Source: Pelagibacteraceae bacterium AG-337-I02
GTDB taxonomy: Bacteria > Pseudomonadota > Alphaproteobacteria > HIMB59 > GCA-002718135
Assembly: GCA_003282155.1 (NCBI GenBank)
Contig: QBZY01000012.1
Span: 1-47,414 of the forward strand
Length of the DNA: 47,414 bases
Direction of reading: 5' to 3'
In this document: piece after piece, positions 9,728-19,069 of the stretch
Numbering within the stretch: the stretch's first letter is position 1
Layout: each line of letters begins with the position of its first letter
Translations under genes and position numbers: made by a program
The notes under the pieces: model-generated
The model's database searches: none
Told to the model about the DNA's origin: nothing
The model's input: only the letters and a program-made list of their open reading frames with translations

Positions 9728-10720
9728 AATTAATTCTTTTTCTAAATTTTGGTTATTAGAGAATAGTTTAGTATATTTTTTCTTCCAAGGCGCATATTCT
9801 TTTGCAATCATATCTGGAATATTATCTGAATCATAAATAACACAAAGTTTAGTTTTAGAAAGTGATGCAATATGTGTGCATCCACATTCAGGTGTAATCA
9901 CATATGTTGAAGAATTTATTATTGATGTCCAATTATCAAAATTTAATTGATCTAAGATTAAAATATTATTTATACTTTTAATGTTATTAAACCCTTCATT
10001 AGTAATAATTTCATATTTTTTAAATATTTCATAGAATACATTTTTAGATGTACTATCAGTTGTCATTATAATATTGATATTTAAATTTTTAAGATTGTTT
10101 AACAGATTGATAAACTTTTCTTCTGAAAAATATTTATTGACCCATTTTGAAGATAAATGAATTAAACATAATTTCTTAAAATTTAAGCATATTTTATGAA
10201 ATTCAAATCCACTTTTAATGTCTGCATTATTATCTAAATTTAATCCATTTTTAGTAACTAATTCCATCATAATTTCTGTTTGATGAATTGGGATATTTTT
10301 TGAATATCTTAATTGGCGATCAACTATTAAGCAATTAGTAAAAAAAATTTTACCCAAAATTATATCAAAAAATTTACTCGTATAAATACTTTTGTATCTA
10401 GATTTTAAAATTAATAATGACTTTGTTTTACTTTTAGAAAAAATAGATATTAATATACTTATTATTCCAGGACTAAATGTGAAAATATAATCATAATTCT
10501 CATTTCTTAATTTTGAAATTGTTTTTAATAATTGATAAAATTTATTTTGAAGTAAAAAAATTTTGTTAATAGATTTAAAATTGTTACATATTTTTTGATT
10601 TTTTTCTGAACATACAATATCAATTTGATAATCCTTATTAACTTCTTTTAATCCTTGAACAATTGGAAGAGTAAGGATCATATCCCCCATTTTATCGATT
10701 CTAATTAAACAAATTTTCAT
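9698..10720 (-). CDS. Glycosyltransferase family 9 (heptosyltransferase-like), divergent copy
   Basis: This second GT9-type protein has 340 residues. It opens with KICLIRIDKMGDMILTLPI, a canonical GT9 N-terminus. The C-terminal donor region reads ITPECGCTHIASLSKT, a variant of the usual T-G-x-x-H-x-A motif with Cys in place of one Gly/Pro position. It is clearly diverged from the neighbouring GT9, so a recent duplication is unlikely. It lies convergent to that gene with a 30-base 3' overlap and is transcribed alone from the gap it shares with infC. It probably acts in core oligosaccharide or glycan assembly; the acceptor is unknown. Confidence 0.82.
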   Translation of the reverse strand: MKICLIRIDKMGDMILTLPIVQGLKEVNKDYQIDIVCSEKNQKICNNFKSINKIFLLQNKFYQLLKTISKLRNENYDYIFTFSPGIISILISIFSKSKTKSLLILKSRYKSIYTSKFFDIILGKIFFTNCLIVDRQLRYSKNIPIHQTEIMMELVTKNGLNLDNNADIKSGFEFHKICLNFKKLCLIHLSSKWVNKYFSEEKFINLLNNLKNLNINIIMTTDSTSKNVFYEIFKKYEIITNEGFNNIKSINNILILDQLNFDNWTSIINSSTYVITPECGCTHIASLSKTKLCVIYDSDNIPDMIAKEYAPWKKKYTKLFSNNQNLEKELISFISQFNII

Positions 10721-10768
10721 AAAGTGTATTTAATAATTTAAAAACATTTAATTTTTTTAAATCAGCCC

Positions 10769-10797
10769 TTGAATTTATTTTCATTTGAGATTATATC
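10769..10797 (+). promoter_or_regulatory. Candidate sigma70 promoter for infC operon
   Basis: TTGAAT (10769-10774) and TATATC (10792-10797) are separated by 17 bases, a good spacing for a housekeeping promoter. The pair lies about 75 bases upstream of infC in a 150-base gap between divergent genes. In sequence this AT-rich such matches arise by chance, so this is only a candidate. Confidence 0.3.
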
Positions 10798-10873
10798 CTA
10801 ACCAAATATGACAAAAGACTTAATTTCCTAATATGCTATTAATTAATAGCTTTAACTTAATCTATATATAATT

Positions 10874-11413
10874 TTGGCTGTAAACTTCAAAACAAAGAAA
10901 GATATTGGTCCAAGGATCAATGAACAGATTACTGCTAGTGAAGTTAGACTTATATCTAGTAGTGGTAAGCAAATGGGAATTTTAAGCATACGTGAAGCTC
11001 TAATTCAAGCTGAGGACGAAGGTTTCGATTTAGTTGAAGTGTCACCTGAAGCAAACCCACCAGTTTGTAAAATCATAGATTATGGTAAATTAAAATATAG
11101 AGAACAAAAAAGTAAGAAAGAAGCAAAAAAGAAACAAAAAACAATTGAGGTTAAAGAGATTAAAATGAGACCTGGAATTGATACGCACGATTATAATGTC
11201 AAAATAAAAGCACTCTCAAAGTTTATAGGTGGTGGTAATAAAGTAAAAGTATCCATGCGTTTCAGAGGACGTGAAATGGAGCATCAGAATTTAGGCTTCG
11301 ATCTTCTAAAAAAACTAACATCAGAAGTTGAAGAATATGCAAAAGTTGAAGTAGCTCCTAAATTTGAGGGAAGACAAATAATGATGATACTTGTCCCTCA
11401 AGTTGCTAAGTAA
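10874..11413 (+). CDS. infC: Translation initiation factor IF-3 (non-AUG start)
   Basis: IF-3 binds the 30S subunit, keeps it free of 50S and proofreads the start codon. It is about 179 residues, full length. The N-terminal domain starts GPRINEQITASEVRLI and carries FDLVEVSPEANPPVCKIIDYGK. A Lys-rich linker follows (about residues 75-90), then the C-terminal domain (IKMRPGIDTHDYNVK, VSMRFRGREMEH). No ATG is available: the in-frame codons after a stop at 10853-10855 are CTT AAT CTA TAT ATA ATT TTG GCT, and the first in-frame ATG is well inside the protein. I place the start at TTG (10874), but ATT (10871) is equally credible because E. coli infC uses AUU for autoregulation. First gene of the infC-rpmI-rplT-pheST-lepA cluster. 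Confidence 0.95.
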   Translation: MAVNFKTKKDIGPRINEQITASEVRLISSSGKQMGILSIREALIQAEDEGFDLVEVSPEANPPVCKIIDYGKLKYREQKSKKEAKKKQKTIEVKEIKMRPGIDTHDYNVKIKALSKFIGGGNKVKVSMRFRGREMEHQNLGFDLLKKLTSEVEEYAKVEVAPKFEGRQIMMILVPQVAK

Positions 11414-11467
11414 TTCTATATATTGCAAAATACTCAATTATCAGTATAAGCACCTCGTACGTGTTAT

Positions 11468-11483
11468 GGCCTGCGGGGCAGCC
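11468..11483 (+). promoter_or_regulatory. GC-rich hairpin in rpmI-rplT leader, candidate L20 autoregulatory site
   Basis: The 102-base infC-rpmI gap contains GGCCTGCGGGGCAGCC (11468-11483). It folds as GG, bulged C, CTGC, loop GGG, GCAG, CC: six GC-rich pairs in an otherwise AT-rich gap. Upstream are two more possible stems: ATACT/AGTAT (11431-11448) and GCAC/GTGT flanking a 7-base loop (about 11450-11464). In E. coli and Firmicutes, L20 represses this operon by binding a structured leader. The position and structure here suggest the same, but no known alphaproteobacterial motif was matched. Confidence 0.45.
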
Positions 11484-11515
11484 TAATGGGTAAACTTAAA
11501 ATATAGGAGACAGTA

Positions 11516-11716
11516 ATGCCCAAGCTTAAAACTAAGAGTAGTTTAAAAAAAAGATTTTCTAGAACAGGTACTGGTAAAATTAAATTTAAACCTGCTGGAA
11601 AAAGACATGGAATGAGTAAACGTTCCAATAAATTCATTCGTAACAATAAAAGATCTGCAATAATGTCACCAGGTGATTCTGCTTTGATTGATCATATGTT
11701 ACCATACAACAAGTAA
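11516..11716 (+). CDS. rpmI: 50S ribosomal protein L35
   Basis: This 66-residue, Lys/Arg-rich protein of the large subunit opens with [20 protein letters not shown], the standard L35 beginning, and continues [15 protein letters not shown]. An AGGAGA ribosome binding site at 11505-11510 sits 5 bases before the ATG. It is one of the few strong Shine-Dalgarno sites in the window, as expected for a highly expressed gene. It is followed 10 bases later by rplT. Confidence 0.96.
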   Translation: MPKLKTKSSLKKRFSRTGTGKIKFKPAGKRHGMSKRSNKFIRNNKRSAIMSPGDSALIDHMLPYNK

Positions 11717-11726
11717 GGGGAAATCA

Positions 11727-12080
11727 ATGGCAAGAGTATCGCGAGGTGTTACAGCGAGAGCTAGACATAAAAAAGTAATTAAAAGAGCGAAAGGTTATTA
11801 CGGTAGAAGAAAAAATGTTTTTCGAGTTGCTGTTCAAGCTGTCGAAAGAGGCATGCAATATGCTTATAGAGATCGTAAAAAAAGAAAAAGTGACTTTAGG
11901 GGTTTGTGGATTCAAAGAATCAATGCTGGTGTTAGACTTCATGGTTTAACATATTCGCAATTTATATCTGGTCTTAAAAAATCATCAATTGAAATAGACA
12001 GAAAGATTTTAGCGGATCTTGCAGTTAACCAGCCAGGGGCTTTTAAAGCCTTAGTTGATAAAGCTCAATCTGCTAGATAA
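11727..12080 (+). CDS. rplT: 50S ribosomal protein L20
   Basis: This 117-residue L20 protein is needed for early 50S assembly and is the likely autoregulator of the rpmI-rplT mRNA. It has the family start [15 protein letters not shown] and the core segment [20 protein letters not shown] chose ATG 11727 over a longer frame from 11688: the extra 13 residues ([13 protein letters not shown]) are out-of-frame rpmI sequence and are not conserved, and an AGGGG ribosome binding site (11716-11720) lies 6 bases upstream of 11727. Confidence 0.96.
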   Translation: MARVSRGVTARARHKKVIKRAKGYYGRRKNVFRVAVQAVERGMQYAYRDRKKRKSDFRGLWIQRINAGVRLHGLTYSQFISGLKKSSIEIDRKILADLAVNQPGAFKALVDKAQSAR

Positions 12081-12109
12081 TTTTTATTAATAAAATATAA
12101 TAGATATTG

Positions 12110-13168
12110 ATGGCATTTGCTGAAAATAAAATTGATGTTCTAAAAAAAATTAAAGCTTCAAAATCATTTGAAGAATTAGAAAAACTTCGATTATATTATT
12201 TAGGTAAAAAAGGATTAATACCTGAGGCTTTAAAGGGATTAGGTTCTTTATCGATTGAAGAAAAAAAATCTAAAGGGCAGGAATTAAATATTATTAAAAA
12301 AGAAATTGAAGAAGGTATTAAAAACCAAAGAATGGAGATTGAAAATATTGAAATTTCAAAAAGGATTAATTTAGAATCAATTGATGTTACTCTACCACCC
12401 AATATTTCCGAAAAAGGAAAAATACACCCAATTAGTCAAACAATATTCAATATTATAGAAATTTTTGGAAACTTAAATTATTCAGTGGAAACAGGTCCAG
12501 ATATAGAAACAGATTTTAATAATTTTACAGCTTTGAATATACCAGAACATCATCCGGCAAGAGAAATGCAGGATACTTTTTATATTCAGGATAATGGAGA
12601 CAAAAATGTTCTTCGAACCCATACCAGTCCTGTTCAAGTGAGAACTATGCTCAATACAAAACCACCTATTAGAATTATTGTGCCTGGCAGAACTTACAGA
12701 AGTGACTCTGATGCCACTCACGCTCCTATGTTTCATCAGGTAGAAGGTTTGGTTGTTGATACAAGTTCTACTATGGTTGATTTAAAATCAACACTAGTTT
12801 TATTTTTAGAAGATTTTTTTGAAGTAAAAAACTTACAATACCGTTTTCGTCCTAGCTACTTTCCTTTTACCGAACCTAGTGCGGAAATGGATGTAGCTTA
12901 TACTAAAGTTAATAATAAAATTAAAATTGGTGAAGGAGATAAATGGTTAGAAATATTAGGTTGTGGTATGGTCAATCCTATTGTTCTTGATAATTGTAAT
13001 ATTGACTCAAAACATTATCAGGGTTTTGCTTTTGGGATGGGAATTGAACGTTTATCGATGCTTAAATATGGAATTACAGACTTAAGAAGTTTTTTTGATC
13101 CAAATTATAGATGGTTGGATCATTATGGTTTTAGTATTTTAGATAATCAAACACGATCAGGGCTATAG
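12110..13168 (+). CDS. pheS: Phenylalanine-tRNA ligase alpha subunit
   Basis: The catalytic subunit of the alpha2beta2 enzyme activates phenylalanine and charges tRNA-Phe. It has 352 residues. An N-terminal coiled-coil arm (to about residue 90) precedes the class II core. Motif 2 is TYRSDSDATHAPMFHQVEG, and motif 3 is FGMGIERLSMLKYGI. ATG 12110 is preferred to the TTG one codon earlier. The stop is directly followed by the pheT ATG, with no spacer, so the subunits are translationally coupled in equal amounts. Confidence 0.96.
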   Translation: MAFAENKIDVLKKIKASKSFEELEKLRLYYLGKKGLIPEALKGLGSLSIEEKKSKGQELNIIKKEIEEGIKNQRMEIENIEISKRINLESIDVTLPPNISEKGKIHPISQTIFNIIEIFGNLNYSVETGPDIETDFNNFTALNIPEHHPAREMQDTFYIQDNGDKNVLRTHTSPVQVRTMLNTKPPIRIIVPGRTYRSDSDATHAPMFHQVEGLVVDTSSTMVDLKSTLVLFLEDFFEVKNLQYRFRPSYFPFTEPSAEMDVAYTKVNNKIKIGEGDKWLEILGCGMVNPIVLDNCNIDSKHYQGFAFGMGIERLSMLKYGITDLRSFFDPNYRWLDHYGFSILDNQTRSGL

Positions 13169-15559
13169 ATGAAATTTACCTTAGGTTGGCTAAGAGATCA
13201 TTTAGATACTTCTGAAAGCTTAAATACTATTACAGATACTTTAACCAATATTGGTTTAGAGATTGAAAGTGTAGAAGATAAATCTGAAATATTTAAGAAT
13301 TTTACAGTAGCTAAAGTTTTAGAAGCAAAAAAACATCCAGATGCAGATAAACTTAAAGTATGTCAGGTAGAAACAATAAATGGAAATTTTCAAGTTGTTT
13401 GCGGTGCTCCAAATGCAAGAGAGGGGATGCTTGGAATTTTTGCACCAGAAAATAGCTATATTCCTGGCACAGACTTACATCTAAAAAAAACTAAAATAAG
13501 AGGAGTTGATTCTTGTGGAATGCTTGTATCAGAGAGAGAAATGGGTATTTCTGATGAACACAATGGTATTATTGAAATAAAAGATAATTATAAAGTTGGT
13601 GATTTATTTAGTAAAATTTTTGTAATAGATGAGCCTGTTATAGAAATTAATTTAACACCAAATAGATCTGATTGTTTATCCGTCAGAGGTATCGCAAGGG
13701 ATTTAGCTGCAGCAGGAATTGGTAAATTTAAGGACTTAAATTATAAAAAATCAAAAGAATCATTTAAAAGTCCAATTACATGGAAAAAAGAATTTCAAAA
13801 TAATAATCTATGCCCTGGAGTAGCAGGTCGATATTTCAAAAATGTCAAAAATGTAGAAAGCCCTAAATGGCTTAAAGATAGATTAACTGCAATCGGATTA
13901 AGACCCATTTCAGCTCTTGTTGACATTACAAATTATATTACTTTTGACTTAGGAAGACCACTACATGTTTATGATGCTGACAAATTATCAGGAAACTTAA
14001 CAATGCGATTGGCCAATGAAAATGAGGAGTGTTTAGCACTAAATGAACTTAATTATAAATGTGACAGTGACATGATTGTAATTTCTGATGATGAAAACAA
14101 ACTTCATGGAATTGGTGGAGTTATGGGTGGTTTTGATAGTGGTTGTAGTATGGAGACTAAAAATGTCTTTCTAGAAGTTGCATTATTTGACCCAATTTCT
14201 ATTACTAAGACTGGAAGAAAACTAAATCTTCAAAGTGATGCTCGTTATCGCTTTGAAAGAGGTATAGATACAGAATCGATTTATTGGGGTGTAGATGCAG
14301 CGTCTCAAATGATTTTAGAATTATGTGGCGGTGAAGTAAGTGAGTTTGTTTCTTCAGAAATTAATATAGAAAAAATAAAACCATTTATATTCAATACAAA
14401 TAAAGTGAAGACTTTTGGTGGCATTGAAATTAATAATAAGGAACAAGAAAAAATTTTAATCTCACTGGGTTTTGCTGTTAAGGATAAAAAAGAAAAATTT
14501 GAAATTCAAAGTCCTTCATTTAGACCAGATATTGTTGGTGAGGCTGATATTGTAGAAGAAATAATTAGAATTTATGGTTATAATAAAATTCCTCTAAAAA
14601 AAGTAACTAATCACGAAGAAAAAAAAGATATTTTAAATACAAAAACAAAAACTTTTTACAAAAGTAAAAAAATTATAGCTCTGAATGGATACTCTGAAGT
14701 TGTAACATGGTCATTTATGGACGAAAATAAAGCAAAAATTATTACAGATGAAATAATTAGTTTAAAAAATCCAATAAGTACTGATTTAAATACAATGAGA
14801 CCTTCAACTCTTCCAAATTTATTGGAAGCTATCAATCAAAATAAAGCCAGAATGTACTCAAGCGCAAAAATATTTGAAGTAGGTCCAAATTTTTCCAAAT
14901 CATTACTAGATCAACAAGAAAATGTTGCTACTGCTATTTCTTATGGTTCATCTGACGAACAAAATTGGTTATCTAATAAAAAGAGTATTAATGTATTTAG
15001 TATTAAGGCTGATCTATTTTCTATTTTAACTAATTTGAATGTACCAATAGAAAATTTGTTGTATGAAAAACTTGAAGATCAAACATATCATCCTGGTAAA
15101 TCATCTTCTTTAAGGCTCGGAAAAAATAAAATAGCTAATTTTGGTGAACTACATCCAATTTTATTAAAAAAAATCAATATAAATTTTAAAGTATTTGGTT
15201 TTGAAATATATTTGGATAATATTTCTCAATTTCAAGAAAATAGATCTTCATCTAAAGGTGGCTTTATTAATAACCCTTACCAAATGGTCGAAAGAGATTT
15301 TGCCTTTCTTTTCCCTAGGGAAGTAGTGGCTAATGATATTATAAAAAAAGTAAAAAAAATAGATAAAAAAATAATTCAAAAAGTAACAATATTTGATGTT
15401 TATGATGGAGACAAACTGCCTGAAAATAAAAAAAGTATTGCTTTCAGGGTATTACTACAACCTCAAGATAAGACTTTTAATGATCAAGAAATTGAAGAAT
15501 TATCAAAAAAAATAATAGATGAAATATCTAAGTCGCTTGGTGCATCTATAAGAAACTAA
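13169..15559 (+). CDS. pheT: Phenylalanine-tRNA ligase beta subunit
   Basis: The beta subunit has 796 residues, the normal bacterial length, with the expected domain order. An EMAP/tRNA-binding domain (about 40-150, with [19 protein letters not shown]) comes first. Then come the B3/B4 editing region ([13 protein letters not shown] segment at about 245-380), B5, a catalytic-like core (RIYGYNKIP region onward) and a C-terminal anticodon-binding FDX-ACB domain ending near residue 795. It edits mischarged Tyr-tRNA-Phe and positions the tRNA. The stop TAA overlaps the lepA ATG by one base (TAATG). Confidence 0.96.
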   Translation: MKFTLGWLRDHLDTSESLNTITDTLTNIGLEIESVEDKSEIFKNFTVAKVLEAKKHPDADKLKVCQVETINGNFQVVCGAPNAREGMLGIFAPENSYIPGTDLHLKKTKIRGVDSCGMLVSEREMGISDEHNGIIEIKDNYKVGDLFSKIFVIDEPVIEINLTPNRSDCLSVRGIARDLAAAGIGKFKDLNYKKSKESFKSPITWKKEFQNNNLCPGVAGRYFKNVKNVESPKWLKDRLTAIGLRPISALVDITNYITFDLGRPLHVYDADKLSGNLTMRLANENEECLALNELNYKCDSDMIVISDDENKLHGIGGVMGGFDSGCSMETKNVFLEVALFDPISITKTGRKLNLQSDARYRFERGIDTESIYWGVDAASQMILELCGGEVSEFVSSEINIEKIKPFIFNTNKVKTFGGIEINNKEQEKILISLGFAVKDKKEKFEIQSPSFRPDIVGEADIVEEIIRIYGYNKIPLKKVTNHEEKKDILNTKTKTFYKSKKIIALNGYSEVVTWSFMDENKAKIITDEIISLKNPISTDLNTMRPSTLPNLLEAINQNKARMYSSAKIFEVGPNFSKSLLDQQENVATAISYGSSDEQNWLSNKKSINVFSIKADLFSILTNLNVPIENLLYEKLEDQTYHPGKSSSLRLGKNKIANFGELHPILLKKININFKVFGFEIYLDNISQFQENRSSSKGGFINNPYQMVERDFAFLFPREVVANDIIKKVKKIDKKIIQKVTIFDVYDGDKLPENKKSIAFRVLLQPQDKTFNDQEIEELSKKIIDEISKSLGASIRN

Positions 15560-17361
15560 TGACAGAACTTAGTTCTATTCGTAATTTTTCTATAGTCGCT
15601 CATATTGATCATGGAAAATCTACACTAGCTGATAGATTAATTCAGTTTTGTGGAGGATTAACTGATAGAGAAATGAAAGAGCAGGTTCTAGATTCAATGG
15701 AGTTAGAAAGAGAAAGAGGTATTACAATTAAGGCCCAAACAGTTAGGCTTTCATACAAATCAGAAGATGGAAAAAAATATATACTTAATATTATGGATAC
15801 CCCAGGTCATGTAGATTTTTCATATGAGGTATCAAGATCTTTAGCTGCTTGTGAGGGATCTTTGTTAATAGTAGATTCTACTCAAGGTGTTGAAGCACAA
15901 ACATTAGCTAATGCTTACCAAGCAATTAACAATGATCATGAAATACTTCCTGTCCTTAATAAGATTGATTTACCATCTTCCGAACCAGAAAAGATAAAAT
16001 CTCAAATTGAGGATGTTCTTGGTATTGAAACTGAAAATGCTAGTCTCGTTTCAGCTAAATCAGGAGTTGGTATAGAAGATTTATTGAATAAAATTATAAC
16101 ACTTCTTCCATCTCCATCAGGTGAAATACATAAAGAATTGAAATGTATGTTAGTTGATAGTTGGTATGATAGCTATCTTGGTGTTGTGGTACTCGTTAGG
16201 GTTATAAATGGAGAGCTAAAAAAAGGTCAGAAAATAAGATTTATGGCAACTGGTGCAACATACACAATCGATAGAGTAGGTATATTTTCTCCTAAGGCAA
16301 CTGAGGTTGATAAACTTGGACCAGGGGAAATTGGTTTTATCAATTCTGGTATTAAAAGTGTTTCTGATTGTAAAGTTGGGGATACAATAACAGATGATAA
16401 AATTCCAACGGAGGAAGTTCTTCCAGGTTTCAAACCATCTCAACCAGTAGTTTTTTGTGGAATGTTCCCAGTTGATTCTGATGATTATGAACATATGCGT
16501 GATAGTATGTCTAAACTGGCATTGAATGACTCGAGCTTCTCTTATGAACCAGAAGTAAGTCCAGCCTTAGGATATGGTTTTCGTTGTGGATTTTTAGGTT
16601 TATTACATCTAGAAATTATTAGAGATCGATTTGAAAGAGAATTTAATTTAGAACTTGTAACTACTGCACCCTCAGTAGTTTATAAAATCTTAATGAAAGA
16701 TGGATCCAGTATAAATCTTCATAATCCCACTGATATGCCAGATCCAGTTAAAGTTGAAAATATTTCTGAACCTTGGATAAAAGCTACAATTATTGTACCT
16801 GAAGAATTTTTAGGATCAGTTTTAGAATTATGCACTTCAAAAAGAGGTATACAAATAAATATGAGTTATGCAGGTAATAGACCTTTAGTTGAATACAAAC
16901 TTCCACTTAATGAAGTTGTTTTTGATTTCTATGACAGATTGAAATCCATCACAAAGGGTTACGCGAGTTTTGATTATGAAATTACAGGCTATGAAGCAAA
17001 TAATTTAGTTAAAGTAGGTATACTTATAAATGGAGATCCGGTTGATGCATTATCTTTAATTGTTCACAAAGACAGATCAGAACAAAGAGGTAGAGCACTT
17101 TGTGAAAGATTAAAGGATTTGATTCCTAGACAACAATTCAAAGTTGCAATTCAGGCAGCAATAGGTGGTAAAGTAATTGCGCGTGAAACAGTAGCTTCTT
17201 TTAGAAAAGATGTTACTCAAAAGCTTTATGGTGGTGATGTAACAAGGAAAAATAAACTTCTAGATAAGCAAAAAAAAGGTAAAAAAAGAATGAGGCAGTT
17301 TGGAAAAGTTGATATCCCACAAAATACTTTTTTAAATGCATTAAAAATGAGAGATAATTAA
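15559..17361 (+). CDS. lepA: Elongation factor 4 (LepA), ribosome-associated GTPase
   Basis: LepA is a translational GTPase that acts on ribosomes, in back-translocation or in initiation and 30S assembly. It has 600 residues, a typical length. G1 is AHIDHGKS (14-21), G3 is DTPGH and G4 is NKID. The LepA-specific C-terminal domain is present, including [13 protein letters not shown] and the Lys/Arg-rich tail [20 protein letters not shown]. The 1-base overlap with pheT makes it the last gene of the infC-rpmI-rplT-pheST transcription unit. Confidence 0.97.
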   Translation: MTELSSIRNFSIVAHIDHGKSTLADRLIQFCGGLTDREMKEQVLDSMELERERGITIKAQTVRLSYKSEDGKKYILNIMDTPGHVDFSYEVSRSLAACEGSLLIVDSTQGVEAQTLANAYQAINNDHEILPVLNKIDLPSSEPEKIKSQIEDVLGIETENASLVSAKSGVGIEDLLNKIITLLPSPSGEIHKELKCMLVDSWYDSYLGVVVLVRVINGELKKGQKIRFMATGATYTIDRVGIFSPKATEVDKLGPGEIGFINSGIKSVSDCKVGDTITDDKIPTEEVLPGFKPSQPVVFCGMFPVDSDDYEHMRDSMSKLALNDSSFSYEPEVSPALGYGFRCGFLGLLHLEIIRDRFEREFNLELVTTAPSVVYKILMKDGSSINLHNPTDMPDPVKVENISEPWIKATIIVPEEFLGSVLELCTSKRGIQINMSYAGNRPLVEYKLPLNEVVFDFYDRLKSITKGYASFDYEITGYEANNLVKVGILINGDPVDALSLIVHKDRSEQRGRALCERLKDLIPRQQFKVAIQAAIGGKVIARETVASFRKDVTQKLYGGDVTRKNKLLDKQKKGKKRMRQFGKVDIPQNTFLNALKMRDN

Positions 17362-17397
17362 TTTACTTCTGAAAGTTTTTTTTATATTTAAACATTA

Positions 17398-17799
17398 ATG
17401 AAAAATATTACTGAAAATCAATTAAAAATTGGAACTGAAAAAAATTTTGGAATAGTCTTCGGTATCTTTTTTCTTCTTTTGTCAGCATACCTTTTTTATT
17501 TCCACAGTTTTTTTAATATTTTTACAGTAATTTTATCATTCCTTTTTTTTATAATATCCTTTACCAAACCTGGATTACTAAAATATCCTAATATTATTTG
17601 GTTTTATTTTGGAATTCTTTTAGGAAAAATAGTAGTTCCAGTTTTTCTTTTTTTTACCTACTTTGTTATATTTACGCCTATGGGATTTTTAGTAAAATTA
17701 TTTAAAAGAAATTATATTGATAAAAAAATTGACAAAAAACTTAAGTCTTATTGGATAAAAAGGGATAGTAAGATAGGCTCATTTGATGATCAATTTTAA
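17398..17799 (+). CDS. SxtJ-like small membrane protein
   Basis: This 133-residue protein has about three hydrophobic helices (roughly 17-35, 38-55 and 66-93) and a basic C-terminal tail (LFKRNYIDKKIDKKLKSYW). Segments KPGLLKYPNIIWFYFG and TPMGFLVKLF resemble the SxtJ family, small membrane proteins often encoded beside NodU/CmcH carbamoyltransferases. A short DUF5989-like gene follows 42 bases downstream and a carbamoyltransferase lies 2.2 kb away, which supports the call. No biochemical function is established. It is probably a membrane partner for glycan or metabolite modification. Confidence 0.7.
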   Translation: MKNITENQLKIGTEKNFGIVFGIFFLLLSAYLFYFHSFFNIFTVILSFLFFIISFTKPGLLKYPNIIWFYFGILLGKIVVPVFLFFTYFVIFTPMGFLVKLFKRNYIDKKIDKKLKSYWIKRDSKIGSFDDQF

Positions 17800-17841
17800 T
17801 ATATTTATTGAAAAATAAAATAATAATTATAATAAACAATA

Positions 17842-17991
17842 ATGTCATTTATTCTGGAAATATTTAGATTTATTTTAAATAGAAAAAAATATTTCTTGGT
17901 ACCTTTAATAATATTTTTAATTATTTTTGGAGGGTTACTCGTATTAAGTCAAGGTACAGCGGTCGCACCATTTATCTACACTCTGTTTTAG
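17842..17991 (+). CDS. DUF5989-like 49-residue single-span membrane protein
   Basis: This short gene encodes 49 residues: MSFILEIFRFILNRKKYF, then a hydrophobic helix (about 19-36) with an I/L/F-rich core and a GG pair, ending LSQGTAVAPFIYTLF. The layout matches DUF5989 proteins, about 50 residues long and commonly encoded next to SxtJ and a carbamoyltransferase. These are an amphipathic WxF/RFIxxRKK-type start, one span and a conserved QGSAVAPFIYTLF-type end. It has no recognisable ribosome binding site, but the reading frame, family-like ends and position make it a real gene. Function unknown. Confidence 0.75.
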   Translation: MSFILEIFRFILNRKKYFLVPLIIFLIIFGGLLVLSQGTAVAPFIYTLF

Positions 17992-18013
17992 TAAAATAAT
18001 ATCTGAATTAAAA

Positions 18014-19009
18014 TTAAGATGATTTTTTACCTATCATGATAAAAAAACCACCTTCTTTAATTTGAGAATATTTAAATGCTTGAACTAATTCTTCAACATA
18101 AATCGGAAACCCTTTTTTTATAATTTGTTTTTTAAATAAATTTTCATTTAAGATATTTTGGTTTAAATTAAATGGTATTGAAGAAATATAATCAATATTA
18201 TTTTCATTAAACCAATTAATTATTTCCTTATATGTGTGAAGAGTTTCATGAGGATTCTTATATTGATCATTGTACCAAGCATATCTTTTTTCTTCAGAAA
18301 TATTTGGGTCGATATTTTTATTATCCATAAACTTAAAAGTATCACCAAAATACTTAACTAAAAATTGTATTAACCTTGTATAAGCTCTTCCATATTTATG
18401 ATACAGCCCAATTATAACGTAACCATTAGGCTTTAAATATTTTAATATATTCTTGAAAGCAAGCTTTGCATCTTTTGTATGATGCAAAACACCATTTGAA
18501 ATAATTATATCAAAAATATTTTCTTTAAATAAAATGTTAAAAGTATCCATCCTTAAAAAAAAAGATCTATCAATATTATTTTCTCTCCTAAATTTTTCTG
18601 CTAGAAGCAATGACCCTTTTGATAGATCAATACCATATACTTCTCTTGAATATCTTGCTAAAAAGTTTGTTAATTGACCTGTGCCACAACCTACCTCTAA
18701 AATTTTAGAATTATAATGAATCTCCTTATCTAGTTTGTCTGTGAAAATATTTTTTTTTGATTTATCAATTAATGAGCCATAATCGTCAATATCATCATAA
18801 TTTGGAAATTTAATATCATTGTAAAAATTTTTTTGTTTTTCTGTTATTTCGTGTGTATCAATATCTCCAATTAAATCAGGAACATCTGAAAAAAAAGAGA
18901 ATTTTTTTTTTGTATCTGTGTCAATTATTGATGATGTTTTATTTTCAATCATAAGTTTCAAATTAGGTTCTAAAATATTGTTTTCTAAATATTTGAAACG
19001 CTGACTCAT
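18014..19009 (-). CDS. SAM-dependent class I methyltransferase
   Basis: This 331-residue protein has a Rossmann-type methyltransferase core. Motif I is ILEVGCGTGQ (residues 103-112), the ribose-binding acidic residue is in VYGIDLSKGS, and the motif IV-like segment is DIIISNGVLHHTKD. An N-terminal extension of about 65 residues and a C-terminal region of about 100 residues (KRYAWYNDQYKNPHETLHTY) probably bind the acceptor. It shares the VLHH motif and a long C-terminal extension with the TPR-methyltransferase at 24219-26198. It points against the flanking cassette genes and starts 60 bases from the divergent 307-residue membrane protein. The substrate may be a glycan, a lipid-linked sugar or a small metabolite. 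Confidence 0.85.
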   Translation of the reverse strand: MSQRFKYLENNILEPNLKLMIENKTSSIIDTDTKKKFSFFSDVPDLIGDIDTHEITEKQKNFYNDIKFPNYDDIDDYGSLIDKSKKNIFTDKLDKEIHYNSKILEVGCGTGQLTNFLARYSREVYGIDLSKGSLLLAEKFRRENNIDRSFFLRMDTFNILFKENIFDIIISNGVLHHTKDAKLAFKNILKYLKPNGYVIIGLYHKYGRAYTRLIQFLVKYFGDTFKFMDNKNIDPNISEEKRYAWYNDQYKNPHETLHTYKEIINWFNENNIDYISSIPFNLNQNILNENLFKKQIIKKGFPIYVEELVQAFKYSQIKEGGFFIMIGKKSS

Positions 19010-19069
19010 TGTTTTTTTTTCTAATTAATATAAATAGTACCTATAACAGTTAATATTATAAGTATATAA

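Noticed and set aside
11688..11726. Longer rplT start
   Set aside because: The extra residues are out-of-frame rpmI sequence, and the strong ribosome binding site points to 11727.
12083..12097. TTTTATTAATAAAA palindrome between rplT and pheS
   Set aside because: It is pure A/T in a 29-base spacer and expected by chance at this composition.
17364..17383. ACTT...AAGT followed by a T-run after lepA as a terminator
   Set aside because: The stem is only four AT-rich pairs, too weak to call.
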